Below the pieces are notes generated by a model, which made no database searches, was not told the origin of the DNA, and saw nothing but the letters and a program-made list of their open reading frames with translations. A stretch of 64,000 nt of DNA, taken from Mucilaginibacter oryzae (GTDB lineage Bacteria; Bacteroidota; Bacteroidia; Sphingobacteriales; Sphingobacteriaceae). A program made the position numbers and the translations under genes. The stretch is taken from contig NZ_QGHA01000002.1 of NCBI RefSeq assembly GCF_003148845.1, positions 604,974 to 668,973 of the forward strand, written 5' to 3'. Shown here in pieces: positions 53,345 through 61,922 of the stretch (its first letter is position 1; each line of letters begins with the position of its first letter).

Positions 53345-54568
53345 CTATTGATGGTTAGTGTTTGCAGGTGTTGTTTTTCCGGCGGCGGCATACAGGCTGT
53401 CGGTGTTCACAGGCATGGGTTTAATGGCAGTACCTGGCTTTAAGTTACCTACGCCCTCTATCACCAGTTTATCACCCTTTTTCAGGCCGCTTTCCACCAC
53501 GTACAAATTCCCTATCGTATTTGCGGATACACGGATCCCGGTATTTACGGTACTGTCTTTATCACTTAGTGTATACACAAATTTTTGCCCCTGCAAATCA
53601 TAAGTTGCATTTTGAGGAATGAGCAGGGCGTTTTCTATATGGATGGGTATTTTGATGGTAGCGCTGCTGCCGCTGCGGATCAACCCAAGCGTATTGGGGA
53701 AATTAGCACGTAAACTTACCGACCCCGTTTCGGTACTGATCAAACCGCCTGCGGTAACAATTCTGCCTTTTGCCGGATACGTTGTACCATCGGCCAGTAT
53801 CAGAGATACATCGGCCAGGGTGGCCAGCTTTTCTTTGATGGTTGCGCCTTTTACCGTTTTTGAAAACTCAAGCAGTTGCTTTTCGTTGAAAGAAAAGTAT
53901 ACGTAAATATTATCGGTGTTGTAAACCGTGGTTAAGGGGTTTGCCGAGGTGCTGCTTACCAGGCTGCCAACTTTATAGGGGATAGTTCCAATAACGCCAT
54001 TGGAGGGGCTTGTTAAATAAGTATAGCTTACATTCACTTTAGCGTTAACCAGGTCTGCCTGCGCCGAAGCCAGGGAAGCTTTTTTAGAATTTAAGGTGTA
54101 CTGCTTTGATTTTAGCTCATAATCGCTTATAATCTTTTTTTCAACCAGCGGCCTAACCTCTTCTACGTCCATTTCGGCGGTCTGAACATCAGCTTCTGCA
54201 ATCTTAACAGCCGCAAGGGCACTTCTTAAAGCGGCCTCGTATTGCGGGTTTCTTAATTCAAACAGGGGCTGGCCTTTATGCACGGTCGCGCCTTCATCCA
54301 CAAATATTTTCTGGACAAAGCCATCTACTTTAGGACGTATTTCAACATTCTGCTGGCCTTCGATGGAGGCAGGGAAGCTGTAGAAAATAGTTGCCGGGCC
54401 TGCATAAACCGTAGCGGCTTTATAAGGCGTGGGGCCTGTGGGTAAGCCGGGGCCTCCTGCGCCCGGGCCACCGGCAGCGGGATTGCCCCCGCAGGAACTA
54501 AGTGCTATCAATCCTAATGAGAATTGAAAAATTAATAGCTTGATATCTGTTTTTATTGACATTTTCAT
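53345..54568 (-). CDS. RND periplasmic adaptor lipoprotein
   Basis: The 407-residue adaptor has a lipobox (ALSSC, about residue 26) and a Gly/Pro-rich linker. Its lipoyl half-motifs (KVDGFVQKIFVDEGATVHKGQPLFEL and TSPSNGVIGTIPYKVGSLV) surround a helical hairpin with charged repeats. Beta-barrel and membrane-proximal domains follow (VYFSFNEKQLLEF, KGDKLVIEGVGNL). It is the first gene of the adaptor-pump-outer membrane-TetR operon, 41 bases upstream of the pump gene. The promoter must lie in 54569-54862, where candidate regulator repeats occur. Confidence 0.94.
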   Translation of the reverse strand: MKMSIKTDIKLLIFQFSLGLIALSSCGGNPAAGGPGAGGPGLPTGPTPYKAATVYAGPATIFYSFPASIEGQQNVEIRPKVDGFVQKIFVDEGATVHKGQPLFELRNPQYEAALRSALAAVKIAEADVQTAEMDVEEVRPLVEKKIISDYELKSKQYTLNSKKASLASAQADLVNAKVNVSYTYLTSPSNGVIGTIPYKVGSLVSSTSANPLTTVYNTDNIYVYFSFNEKQLLEFSKTVKGATIKEKLATLADVSLILADGTTYPAKGRIVTAGGLISTETGSVSLRANFPNTLGLIRSGSSATIKIPIHIENALLIPQNATYDLQGQKFVYTLSDKDSTVNTGIRVSANTIGNLYVVESGLKKGDKLVIEGVGNLKPGTAIKPMPVNTDSLYAAAGKTTPANTNHQ

Positions 54569-54654
54569 ATCGATGAGCGTTGATTATTGTGATTATTTAA
54601 AGTGTTTTCTTTTAATGAACGGCACAAAGTTGAAGCATAAACTATCGTTAAAAA

Positions 54655-54800
54655 ATGTCTGTAAGGAGTGAAAGCATGTGTATATGTCGCATTTGAGCCA
54701 AAAATGGGCGATTGATGCGTTTATTACATTTGGCTGGCAATCAATTGTTTGTTGGTATGAAAATGAGCCTTTTAGACATATTGTTGCCACTTACAGACAT
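54655..54800. promoter_or_regulatory. Three copies of ATGTCT[GA][TA]AAG in the divergent promoter region
   Basis: ATGTCTGTAAG is on the plus strand at 54655-54665. Its inverse CTTACAGACAT is at 54790-54800, and the related CTTTTAGACAT at 54770-54780. The last two lie in the same orientation, start to start exactly 20 bp apart (two helical turns). This geometry fits AraC-type direct-repeat sites or two dimer sites of a TetR-type protein. Both regulator types are encoded close by. It lies between the pump operon (-) and the SDR-like gene (+). Confidence 0.5.
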
Positions 54801-54862
54801 GGTTAAATGCCATCCGGATACCAATATTTGCCTCGGTTTTACCGACTGTTAATCTTTATAAA

Positions 54863-55555
54863 ATGTCATTAAAAAATAAGGTCGCGGTTTTAACGGGAAG
54901 CACCGGCGCTACAGCTATAAACATTGCTCAAATGCTGCTGAAGGAAGGTGCAATTGTTGTAGTACCTGCAAAAAGTGCAAGGGATTTGTTATGGATCAAA
55001 CAAATTGAAGATGTTGCTGGTAAGGGCACCATCATTACCCTATTGGCCAATTACCCAGATTTTTACAGGGCTAAAGAAATTGCCGATGACATTATTGAAC
55101 GTTTTGGCAAAATTGATTTGAGTATTGCCTGTTTTGAAGGTTCCGCTGTCGCCCGGCCGCTTAGCCAGGTAGAAATTACAGATTGGGAACACACGATGGA
55201 ACAAAACATAACCGCTTTTTTTGTTGCCGCCAGGCTTTCTTTCAGCAGCATGAAAACATCGCGGCATGGTATGTTTATAAGTATCGATTTCACCGCTCAA
55301 ACCATAAAGGGCACCGACGTTAAGCTTGCCCGCTTATCGCAATGTATGCAAAGGGAAATGGCCAAAATGTTTTGTGAAGAAGTTAAAGGCACCAATATAA
55401 AATACTATCATTTGTATGTAGATGCCGGGAAGAGAAATAATAAGGTAGAAGATAACTATATACATCCGGACGAGTTGGGAGCATTGATTGTGGATCTGTA
55501 TAAAGGAAATATAACCGGTACCCAGGCGCTGTTTGAATGGATGCATGATAAATAA
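54863..55555 (+). CDS. SDR-fold protein with atypical active site
   Basis: The 230-residue Rossmann protein of the short-chain dehydrogenase fold starts VAVLTGSTGATAINIAQMLLKEGA, where the usual TGxxxGIG is altered to TGSTGATA. IDLSIACFEGSA stands in place of the NNAG stretch. The catalytic Tyr-x-x-x-Lys is not found where expected (DVKLARLSQCMQREMAK aligns there), so dehydrogenase activity is doubtful. It might bind a cofactor or ligand, or be a non-catalytic paralogue. It is divergent from the pump operon and followed by an AraC regulator gene. Confidence 0.75.
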   Translation: MSLKNKVAVLTGSTGATAINIAQMLLKEGAIVVVPAKSARDLLWIKQIEDVAGKGTIITLLANYPDFYRAKEIADDIIERFGKIDLSIACFEGSAVARPLSQVEITDWEHTMEQNITAFFVAARLSFSSMKTSRHGMFISIDFTAQTIKGTDVKLARLSQCMQREMAKMFCEEVKGTNIKYYHLYVDAGKRNNKVEDNYIHPDELGALIVDLYKGNITGTQALFEWMHDK

Positions 55556-55683
55556 GCCATTTAACCTTTATAAGGGAATCTGTTATTATACTTTGACACT
55601 GATGTGATAAGAAGATATTACGAAGAAACCGCGTTAATTAGTTAATTTGGTTTTTTTATTGAGTTAATTACCTTGTGAAGTTT

Positions 55684-56604
55684 ATGAAAGCAGATGCCCC
55701 GTCCATTCATCATTATACGATAAGTGATGTGAGTATTGATGCCGGCCGAAAGCAGCTTGCCAAAGATTTTTTAACGTTCAGGAATGATGAATTGAAACCC
55801 AGCGCAGAAAGAATGGGTAAGCCATGGCGTTCTGCTCATTTTTCAATCGGGTTGGTTATTGAAGGAGAAGGACATTTCCAGATTAATCTGATTAATTACC
55901 ATATAAAAAAGAACAGTCTTATTGTTATCCCCTTTAATGTTATCCACCAGCTTCAGAAAGTTGACGATGGATTTATTGTAATGGTGGTTAACTTTTCGCA
56001 TGATTTTTTGGCTCAGGCGCGCTTTAGCGAAAAGCATATACCTTCCTTTGGATTTTTCTCCACGCAGAACAACCCTTACCTGATGCTGGACGATCAGGAT
56101 GCACATGCATTACATGAAGTGATGAAAATGTTGCACAAGGCGGATGACCCGGAATATCTGCATCCCTTTAAAACCGAGATCATTCATCATAGCTTTAATA
56201 TTTTTATGTTTGAGGTTGCCGCTTTGTTTAAAAAATACCGGCCCGACGAACAGGTACGATTAACCAGGAAAGAAGAGATCTTATCATCGTTTATAAAATT
56301 ACTCTTCCAGCATTTTAAAGAGGAGCGGGGAGTACAATTCTATGCGGATGAGCTTTATTTAACACCCAAGCACCTCACAAAAATGGTGAAAGAGCTAACC
56401 AACAAAACATGTGGTGAGATGATTGACGAACTTGTAATCATTGAGGCTAAAATAATGCTGGATGACCTGGGCCTGCCGGTTTCGAGCGTTGCCCAGCAAT
56501 TACAGTTTAGTGATCAGTTTTTCTTTAGTAAGTTTTTTAAAAAACATACCGGCATTAATCCAAGTAAGTATAAAGGCGCGATGAAATACCAAAATACCCT
56601 ATAA
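55684..56604 (+). CDS. AraC-family transcriptional regulator
   Basis: The start is taken as ATG 55684, although GTG at 55675 is in frame. The about 306-residue regulator has an N-terminal cupin-like domain (SIGLVIEGEGHFQINLINYHIKKN) and two helix-turn-helix motifs at the C-terminus (VQFYADELYLTPKHLTKMVKEL and SVAQQLQFSDQFFFSKFFKKH). It is a ligand-responsive activator of the HTH_18 type. Target candidates are the SDR-like gene upstream and the aminotransferase gene downstream. Direct repeats near 54770-54800 could be its site. Confidence 0.92.
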   Translation: MKADAPSIHHYTISDVSIDAGRKQLAKDFLTFRNDELKPSAERMGKPWRSAHFSIGLVIEGEGHFQINLINYHIKKNSLIVIPFNVIHQLQKVDDGFIVMVVNFSHDFLAQARFSEKHIPSFGFFSTQNNPYLMLDDQDAHALHEVMKMLHKADDPEYLHPFKTEIIHHSFNIFMFEVAALFKKYRPDEQVRLTRKEEILSSFIKLLFQHFKEERGVQFYADELYLTPKHLTKMVKELTNKTCGEMIDELVIIEAKIMLDDLGLPVSSVAQQLQFSDQFFFSKFFKKHTGINPSKYKGAMKYQNTL

Positions 56605-56771
56605 CGCGGTCCCGGCTTGGGCCTAATCCCTACGTCCAATCATTTAGTGATCTTATAACATAATACCACTGCACTAACCCAATCTTCACAATTTCTTAAC
56701 TTAATCATAGATGTAGTTTTAATAAACATTGTTTAGTATTGCTTAACTATTAGCCGCCGGGCGACAGAAGG

Positions 56772-58178
56772 ATGTTGCCGGTGAGTCAAAAAAATTATTT
56801 CTCTATGATTAAGCACGAAGGATATTTGCACACCGAAGGCGATCTGAATTTGAGCGAAAGCCGCCGGGAATGGAACCGGCAACATACAGATGCCGCTACG
56901 CAGCAAGCTTTGAAGGCTGATGCAGATCATTTTTTGCATCAGGCCCTCTCTACACCTTGTTTGGATGTCATCGATTCGGCCGAAGGAATAAGGATCAAAA
57001 ACCTCGCGGGGAAATCATATATCGATTTTCATGGTAATAATGTGCACCAGCTTGGTTATCACAACAGGTTTATCATTGAACGGGTAAAAGAACAGCTGGA
57101 CAAACTGGCGTTTTCTCCGCGCAGGTACACCAATATCCCGTCTATAACGCTCGCTGAACGCCTGAGCGCTTTAACAGATCATGCCTTGTCGCGTGTGTTG
57201 TTTGCCCCCGGCGGTACTTCGGCCATAGCCATGGCCATGAAACTGGCCCGTATTTATACCGGCAAGTTTAAAACCATAGCCATGTACGATTCTTTTCACG
57301 GCGCATCGATGGATAGTATCTCCCTGGGAGGCGAATATGTTTTTCAGCAGGGTTTAGGGCCGTTAATGGCCGGAAGCATCCACGTTCCGCCGATAGACAC
57401 TTACCGGGGTATGTGGTTTAACCGCGATAATGAAAACGGCGGCGATTTGGCTTATGCCGATTACCTGGAGTACGTAATTGAAAAAGAGGGCGATGTGGGT
57501 ATCCTGGTTGCCGAAACTATCAGAAGTACAACGGTTCATGTACCATCTAAGGCTTATTGGAAACGGGTACGGGAGATTTGCGACAAGCATGGCGTGTTAC
57601 TGGTATTTGATGAAATCCCAATTGGTATGGGCCGTACTGGTTCTATGTTTGCTTATCAGCACTATGATATTGTTCCTGATATCCTGGTGTTGGGTAAGGG
57701 GCTGGGTGCCGGTATAGTACCGATGGCCGCCATAGTTTGTAAAGACAAACTGAACGTTGCCGCGCAGGTATCGCTGGGGCATTTTACCCACGAAAAAAGC
57801 CCTTTAGGCGCCGCTGCCGCCCTTGCCGCATTCGATTATATGGAAGCTAATCATACCCTTCAGCATGTTGCCGAAGCCGAATCTTTTATGCTAAAACGAC
57901 TGCTTGAAATGAAAGAGCGTATCAGCATTATCGGCGATGTGCGTGGTAAAGGGCTTTTATGGGGAGTTGAACTGGTAAAAGACAGATCGACCAAAGAAAA
58001 AGATACCCGCTCTGCAGATCAGGTACTTTATAAATGCCTGGAACTGGGCTTAAGCCTCAAAATATCCGATGGTAGTGTAATATGCCTTTATCCGCCGTTA
58101 ACCAGCACAATTAACGAGCTTGAGGAAGCTATGGATATATTATCACAAGCGTTATTGTATGTAGTTGATAATGAATAA
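56772..58178 (+). CDS. Class III PLP-dependent aminotransferase-like enzyme
   Basis: The 468-residue fold type I PLP enzyme has an N-terminal extension (TEGDLNLSESRREW), IDFHGNNVHQLGYHN, LFAPGGTSAIAMAMKLAR (cofactor phosphate site), FDEIPIGMGRTG and the Schiff-base Lys in LVLGKGLGAG. The DFHGNNVHQLGY region and the N-terminal extension recall the class III subgroup that includes phosphonate ammonia-lyases (PbfA-like), but no phosphonate gene is adjacent, so the call stays general. The start at 56772 has AGAAGG before it. ATG at 56805 is an alternative. A TAAACATTGTTTA palindrome lies at 56723-56735 in its promoter region. Confidence 0.85.
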   Translation: MLPVSQKNYFSMIKHEGYLHTEGDLNLSESRREWNRQHTDAATQQALKADADHFLHQALSTPCLDVIDSAEGIRIKNLAGKSYIDFHGNNVHQLGYHNRFIIERVKEQLDKLAFSPRRYTNIPSITLAERLSALTDHALSRVLFAPGGTSAIAMAMKLARIYTGKFKTIAMYDSFHGASMDSISLGGEYVFQQGLGPLMAGSIHVPPIDTYRGMWFNRDNENGGDLAYADYLEYVIEKEGDVGILVAETIRSTTVHVPSKAYWKRVREICDKHGVLLVFDEIPIGMGRTGSMFAYQHYDIVPDILVLGKGLGAGIVPMAAIVCKDKLNVAAQVSLGHFTHEKSPLGAAAALAAFDYMEANHTLQHVAEAESFMLKRLLEMKERISIIGDVRGKGLLWGVELVKDRSTKEKDTRSADQVLYKCLELGLSLKISDGSVICLYPPLTSTINELEEAMDILSQALLYVVDNE

Positions 58179-58307
58179 TAAGGAAGTCAATCACACTTGT
58201 TAAAGGCACTTTGCTTGGTTCTATGCAACCTGCAACAAACATTTCGGATTGAAATAATAACAGCACATCTACAACTCTCCTGATTACACGTTAAACTGTT
58301 AAAAAAC

Positions 58308-58345
58308 AAAAAGCTTTCAGATTGATTTCCGGAAGCTTTTTTTAT
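58308..58345 (+). terminator. Intrinsic terminator after the aminotransferase gene
   Basis: AAAAAGCTTTC (58308-58318) pairs with GGAAGCTTTTT (58331-58341) with one G-T-type mismatch, followed by a T-run. It lies in the 343-bp gap 58179-58521, which otherwise has only the promoter region of the next gene. Confidence 0.75.
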
Positions 58346-58477
58346 TGCGTTTTGAAAACGTTCATAGTAGAAAGCATAAAAACGATCACATCGCCGGCGA
58401 CCGGGAGGTTTCATAAAAACTTCATTATCAGGTACGAATTTCGCCCTCGTTAAAATACTTACACACGCTGATGAGCT

Positions 58478-58508
58478 TTGGCTATGTCAGCAATTGCTTA
58501 TATTCTTG
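58478..58508 (+). promoter_or_regulatory. Candidate Bacteroidota-type promoter of the two-component system
   Basis: TTG at 58478-58480 and TATTCTTG at 58501-58508 are 20 nt apart, close to the -33/-7 pair TTG-N19-TAnnTTTG with one mismatch. The start codon at 58522 follows closely, so the leader would be very short. Confidence 0.35.
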
Positions 58509-58521
58509 TTAATATCCGCTA

Positions 58522-59211
58522 ATGCACATATTAGTAGTAGAAGATGAACCAAAGGTTGCCTCGTTTTTGCTGAAAGGCCTTAGGGAATCGCAATACCATG
58601 CTAGTTTGGCTGTTGATGTTTTTGCTGCTAAACAAGCCCTTCAGGCAGACGATTATAACGTCATTATTATTGATGTTTTACTTCCCGACGGTAATGGAAT
58701 GGACCTGTGCCGGTATATCCGCAAGCAGGACTTATTCACGCCGATACTAATGCTCACCGCCTTAAACAGCATTGATAATAAAGTTACCGGTTTACAGGCT
58801 GGGGCGGATGATTATCTTGTTAAACCTTTTCACTTTAACGAGTTACTGGCACGGATTGAAGCATTGCTGCGCAGAACAGCAAGGATGCAAACCCAACCCC
58901 AACCGGGGGTACTCACATTTGCTGATCTGAAATTGAATACCGGGAGCAAGGTTGCCGAACGTGCAGGTACCGAAATTATACTGACCGCCAAGGAATACGC
59001 CTTGCTGGAGCTTTTTATGCAGCACCCCAACAAAACGCTCTCGAGGGATTATATCGCCGAAAGAGTTTGGGGGATTGACTTTGATACCAAAACCAATTTT
59101 ATTGATGTGTATGTGAATTATCTCCGGAAAAAAATAGAGAAAGGTTTCGAAGGTAAATTGATCCATACAAATATCGGCATGGGCTATATTCTTAAAGAAC
59201 GGGCCTGCTGA
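58522..59211 (+). CDS. OmpR/CusR-type response regulator
   Basis: The 229-residue regulator has a receiver domain with phospho-acceptor Asp51 (VIIIDVLLPDGNG) and DDYLVKPF. The C-terminal winged helix (ILTAKEYALLELFMQHPNKTLSRDYIAERVW and TNFIDVYVNYLRKKIE) is of the OmpR type. It shares a 1-base overlap with its kinase gene and is directly upstream of a CzcCBA/Cus-type operon, the arrangement of CusRS and CzcRS. It likely binds the CTAAT repeats at 60567-60610. Confidence 0.94.
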   Translation: MHILVVEDEPKVASFLLKGLRESQYHASLAVDVFAAKQALQADDYNVIIIDVLLPDGNGMDLCRYIRKQDLFTPILMLTALNSIDNKVTGLQAGADDYLVKPFHFNELLARIEALLRRTARMQTQPQPGVLTFADLKLNTGSKVAERAGTEIILTAKEYALLELFMQHPNKTLSRDYIAERVWGIDFDTKTNFIDVYVNYLRKKIEKGFEGKLIHTNIGMGYILKERAC

Positions 59212-60572
59212 TGAAGATCAAAAATAAGTTGGCGCTCAATTTCTCGCTCATAACGGCGGGTATACTACTGCTTATTTTATTGGCCATTTTTTTAGCGTTT
59301 TATTCGTTTGTCAGGGCTGATTTTTACGAACACCTGAACGACAGGGCAAAAGTGGCCGCGCAGTTATACCTCGAAGCCGACGAAATTTCTTCAGACTCGC
59401 TGGGGCATGTGAGGGAGCAATACCTGGCCAAATTACCACAGGAGCGTATTGGTATTTATAATGAACGAAACGAGTCGTTCCTGGCTCACAAAAATTCGTA
59501 CTGGACGGATAAGGTTATTGATCGGGTTCGTAAAAAGGAATATTTGCAGTTTGCAGAAGGCAACCGGCAAACCGTAGGCGTTTATTACCGCGACAACCAG
59601 GGCAACTTCGTGATCCTGGTATCAGCTGTTGATGCTGATCATAATGACCAGTTAGTTGATATCGCCCGTATTATGCTGGTGGCTTTTATCGTTATCAACG
59701 GCGCTGTATTTTTTATAGGCCGCCGGTTTGCGCAACGGTCATTGTCTCCGATAAATGATTTGATTAGTCAAATGCAGCAGATCACCGTAAATGACCTGCA
59801 CGTCAGGGTGAGAGAAGGAGAGGGGAAGGACGAGATCACCGAGCTGGCGCGTAATTTTAACAGGCTGCTTGAACATTTATATAATGCCTTTGAACTTCAG
59901 CAAACGTTTGTAACAAACGCCTCGCATGAGTTGCGTACGCCGGTTACCAGTATTATAGGTGAGATTGAAGTGGGGCTCAAAAGAGAAAGATCTGCCGCGG
60001 AGTATCAGCAGTTACTGGCCTCTGTACTCAACGATGCCGAAAACCTGAACGATACCATCAGCAGTTTGATGGAGCTGGCCCAGTCTGACCTGGAGTATAC
60101 CCGCGCCAAATTAACCCCGGTTATGATAGATGAACTGATATGGGAAATACATCACTACTGGAATACCAAAAAGGAAAAAGGAAAGCTTATTGTTGAAATG
60201 CAGCACATGCCCGAAGATGCGAACCATTTGGTAATGATGGTTAGTAAGCCTTTACTGATCATTGCTTTAAATAATATTATCGGGAATGCCTTTAAGTTTT
60301 CGGGCGGTAAGCCGGTGGTTTGTACATTAAATGTCGACGATAAATTGATTAAAATAGCTATCAGGGATGGGGGAATTGGCATTCCTGCGGAAGATATCGA
60401 TAAAATATTCAACTCGTTTTACCGCAGCCCCAACGGGCGAAGCTTTAAGGGCAGCGGCATTGGTTTGTATATAACCAGGAAAATTGTCCAGCTTTTTGGC
60501 GGTACCATCACGGTTACACCGGCACAACCCGGAAGCGTTTTTTTATTAACTTTTCCGCAGCCTGTATTCTAA
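59211..60572 (+). CDS. Sensor histidine kinase, partner of the OmpR-type regulator
   Basis: The 453-residue kinase has span 1 (SLITAGILLLILLAIFLAFYSFV), a periplasmic loop of about 130 residues, span 2 (ARIMLVAFIVINGAVFFIG) and HAMP. HisKA (NASHELRTPVTSIIGEIEVG) and HATPase_c (NNIIGNAFKFSGG, DGGIGIPAED, GSGIGLYITRKI) follow. The periplasmic loop would be the sensor, presumably for a metal ion or stress linked to the pump genes downstream. No His-rich or Cys-rich metal site is apparent, so the signal is uncertain. Confidence 0.94.
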   Translation: MKIKNKLALNFSLITAGILLLILLAIFLAFYSFVRADFYEHLNDRAKVAAQLYLEADEISSDSLGHVREQYLAKLPQERIGIYNERNESFLAHKNSYWTDKVIDRVRKKEYLQFAEGNRQTVGVYYRDNQGNFVILVSAVDADHNDQLVDIARIMLVAFIVINGAVFFIGRRFAQRSLSPINDLISQMQQITVNDLHVRVREGEGKDEITELARNFNRLLEHLYNAFELQQTFVTNASHELRTPVTSIIGEIEVGLKRERSAAEYQQLLASVLNDAENLNDTISSLMELAQSDLEYTRAKLTPVMIDELIWEIHHYWNTKKEKGKLIVEMQHMPEDANHLVMMVSKPLLIIALNNIIGNAFKFSGGKPVVCTLNVDDKLIKIAIRDGGIGIPAEDIDKIFNSFYRSPNGRSFKGSGIGLYITRKIVQLFGGTITVTPAQPGSVFLLTFPQPVF

Positions 60573-60624
60573 TCCCGTTCTAATCCGGTTTTAATTCTTC
60601 TCTAATCTGGCCTGTATAGTTTTG
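60567..60624 (+). promoter_or_regulatory. Four 11-bp-spaced CTAAT repeats and -7 box before the CzcCBA-type operon
   Basis: TTCTAATCCCG and TTCTAATCCGG, then TTTTAATTCTTC and TCTAATCTGG, place CTAAT/TTAAT at 60569, 60580, 60591 and 60602. The spacing is exactly 11 nt three times over, one helical turn. TAGTTTTG (60617-60624) matches the -7 consensus TAnnTTTG, and no -33 TTG is seen. The repeat array occupies the -33 region, as expected for a tandem-binding OmpR-type activator. The first copy overlaps the stop codon of the kinase gene. Confidence 0.65.
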
Positions 60625-60640
60625 GATAAACAAATAAACT

Positions 60641-61921
60641 ATGCACCGAAAATTTGTTATCGTTCTTTCTTCAATTCAACTATGGTGTATGGCTGTTCCA
60701 GGTGCCCGCGCTCAGGCGCAGGCACCCAACAGTGATACGCTAAAGGTAAATATCAAGCAAATTGAAGAACAGTTTTTAAAAAACAACCTCACGCTTATTG
60801 CCGAAAAGTATAATATAGATAATGCCGAGGCCCAGGTTACAACCGCTAAACTTTTTGCCAACCCCGATTTTAATTTTCAGAACGGCATTCTTAATGATAC
60901 GCATAACGCGTATAAAAATCAGTCGGCAGGTATTTCGCAATTATTTACTACAGCGGGTAAACGGAATAAAAACATACGCCTGGCTCAAATTGGGGTAGCT
61001 CAGGCTAGGTACCAGTTTTTTGATTTGCTGCGTACGCTCAGGTTTACCATCCGTACCGATTTTTATACAATTTACTACAACCAGCAGTCGGCTATGGTTT
61101 ACGACCTTGAAATCGGCTCGTTAAGGAAAACCTTGTCGTCGTTCAAAGAGCAGTTTGCCAAAGGTAACATCGCTCAAAAAGAGGTGTTACGTATCCAATC
61201 GCAGCTTTATTCTTTGCAGGCCGAATACAATAGCCTGGTAACTGGTATAGATGCAACTGAAGCTGAGTTGAAAATGCTTATCAAAGCCCCGCCTCAAAGT
61301 TACATCGTGCCGCTTGTAGACCCTGGCTTTGCCAATACCACGTCGGCTACTTCAATTCCATACAGTAAATTGCTCGACTCGGCCTATGTAAACCGTTACG
61401 ACCTTAAAAACGCGCAGATAACTGTTGATTATAATAAAATCAATCTCGCCCTGCAAAAGGCCACCGCAGTCCCCGATATTACCTTTTCGCTGGGATATGA
61501 TAAATACGGTTCATTCAATAACAACTACGTAGGCGGGGGGATTGATTTTAACCTGCCCTTCTTTAACCGTAACCAGGGCGGTATTAAACAGGCCCGTATA
61601 GCGATAGACCAAAGTAAGGTGCAGCTGGAAAATCAGCAAAACCAGGTAGCGATGGATTTGGCCACATCTTACAAGGAGGCCTTACGTTATGAAGATCTGT
61701 ATAACAGTTTCGACCCTGGCTTTAAATCAGATTTTACCCACCTCATCAGCGAGGTATATAAAAACTATTTGCTGCGCAATATCGGCCTGCTGGAGTTTAT
61801 AGATTTTTATGATTCCTTCAAAACCAATACCGTTCAGTTCAATAACATCCAGCTTAACCGGGTCACATCACTCGAGCAATTAAATTACGTTACGGGCACT
61901 CCTTTCTTTAACCAGCATTAA
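60641..61921 (+). CDS. CzcC-like outer membrane efflux protein
   Basis: The 426-residue TolC-family protein has a signal peptide (VIVLSSIQLWCMAVPGARAQ) and the twofold outer-membrane-factor pattern (NLTLIAEKYNIDNAEAQVTTA; DLKNAQITVDYNKINLALQK). The length and the pattern in FSLGYDKYGSFNNNYVGGGIDFNLPFFNRNQGGIKQAR-like residues are those of CzcC/CusC-type proteins. It is the outer-membrane duct of the CzcCBA-type system and starts 17 bases after the -7 box. The next gene starts 1 base after its stop codon. Confidence 0.92.
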   Translation: MHRKFVIVLSSIQLWCMAVPGARAQAQAPNSDTLKVNIKQIEEQFLKNNLTLIAEKYNIDNAEAQVTTAKLFANPDFNFQNGILNDTHNAYKNQSAGISQLFTTAGKRNKNIRLAQIGVAQARYQFFDLLRTLRFTIRTDFYTIYYNQQSAMVYDLEIGSLRKTLSSFKEQFAKGNIAQKEVLRIQSQLYSLQAEYNSLVTGIDATEAELKMLIKAPPQSYIVPLVDPGFANTTSATSIPYSKLLDSAYVNRYDLKNAQITVDYNKINLALQKATAVPDITFSLGYDKYGSFNNNYVGGGIDFNLPFFNRNQGGIKQARIAIDQSKVQLENQQNQVAMDLATSYKEALRYEDLYNSFDPGFKSDFTHLISEVYKNYLLRNIGLLEFIDFYDSFKTNTVQFNNIQLNRVTSLEQLNYVTGTPFFNQH

Positions 61922-61922
61922 G

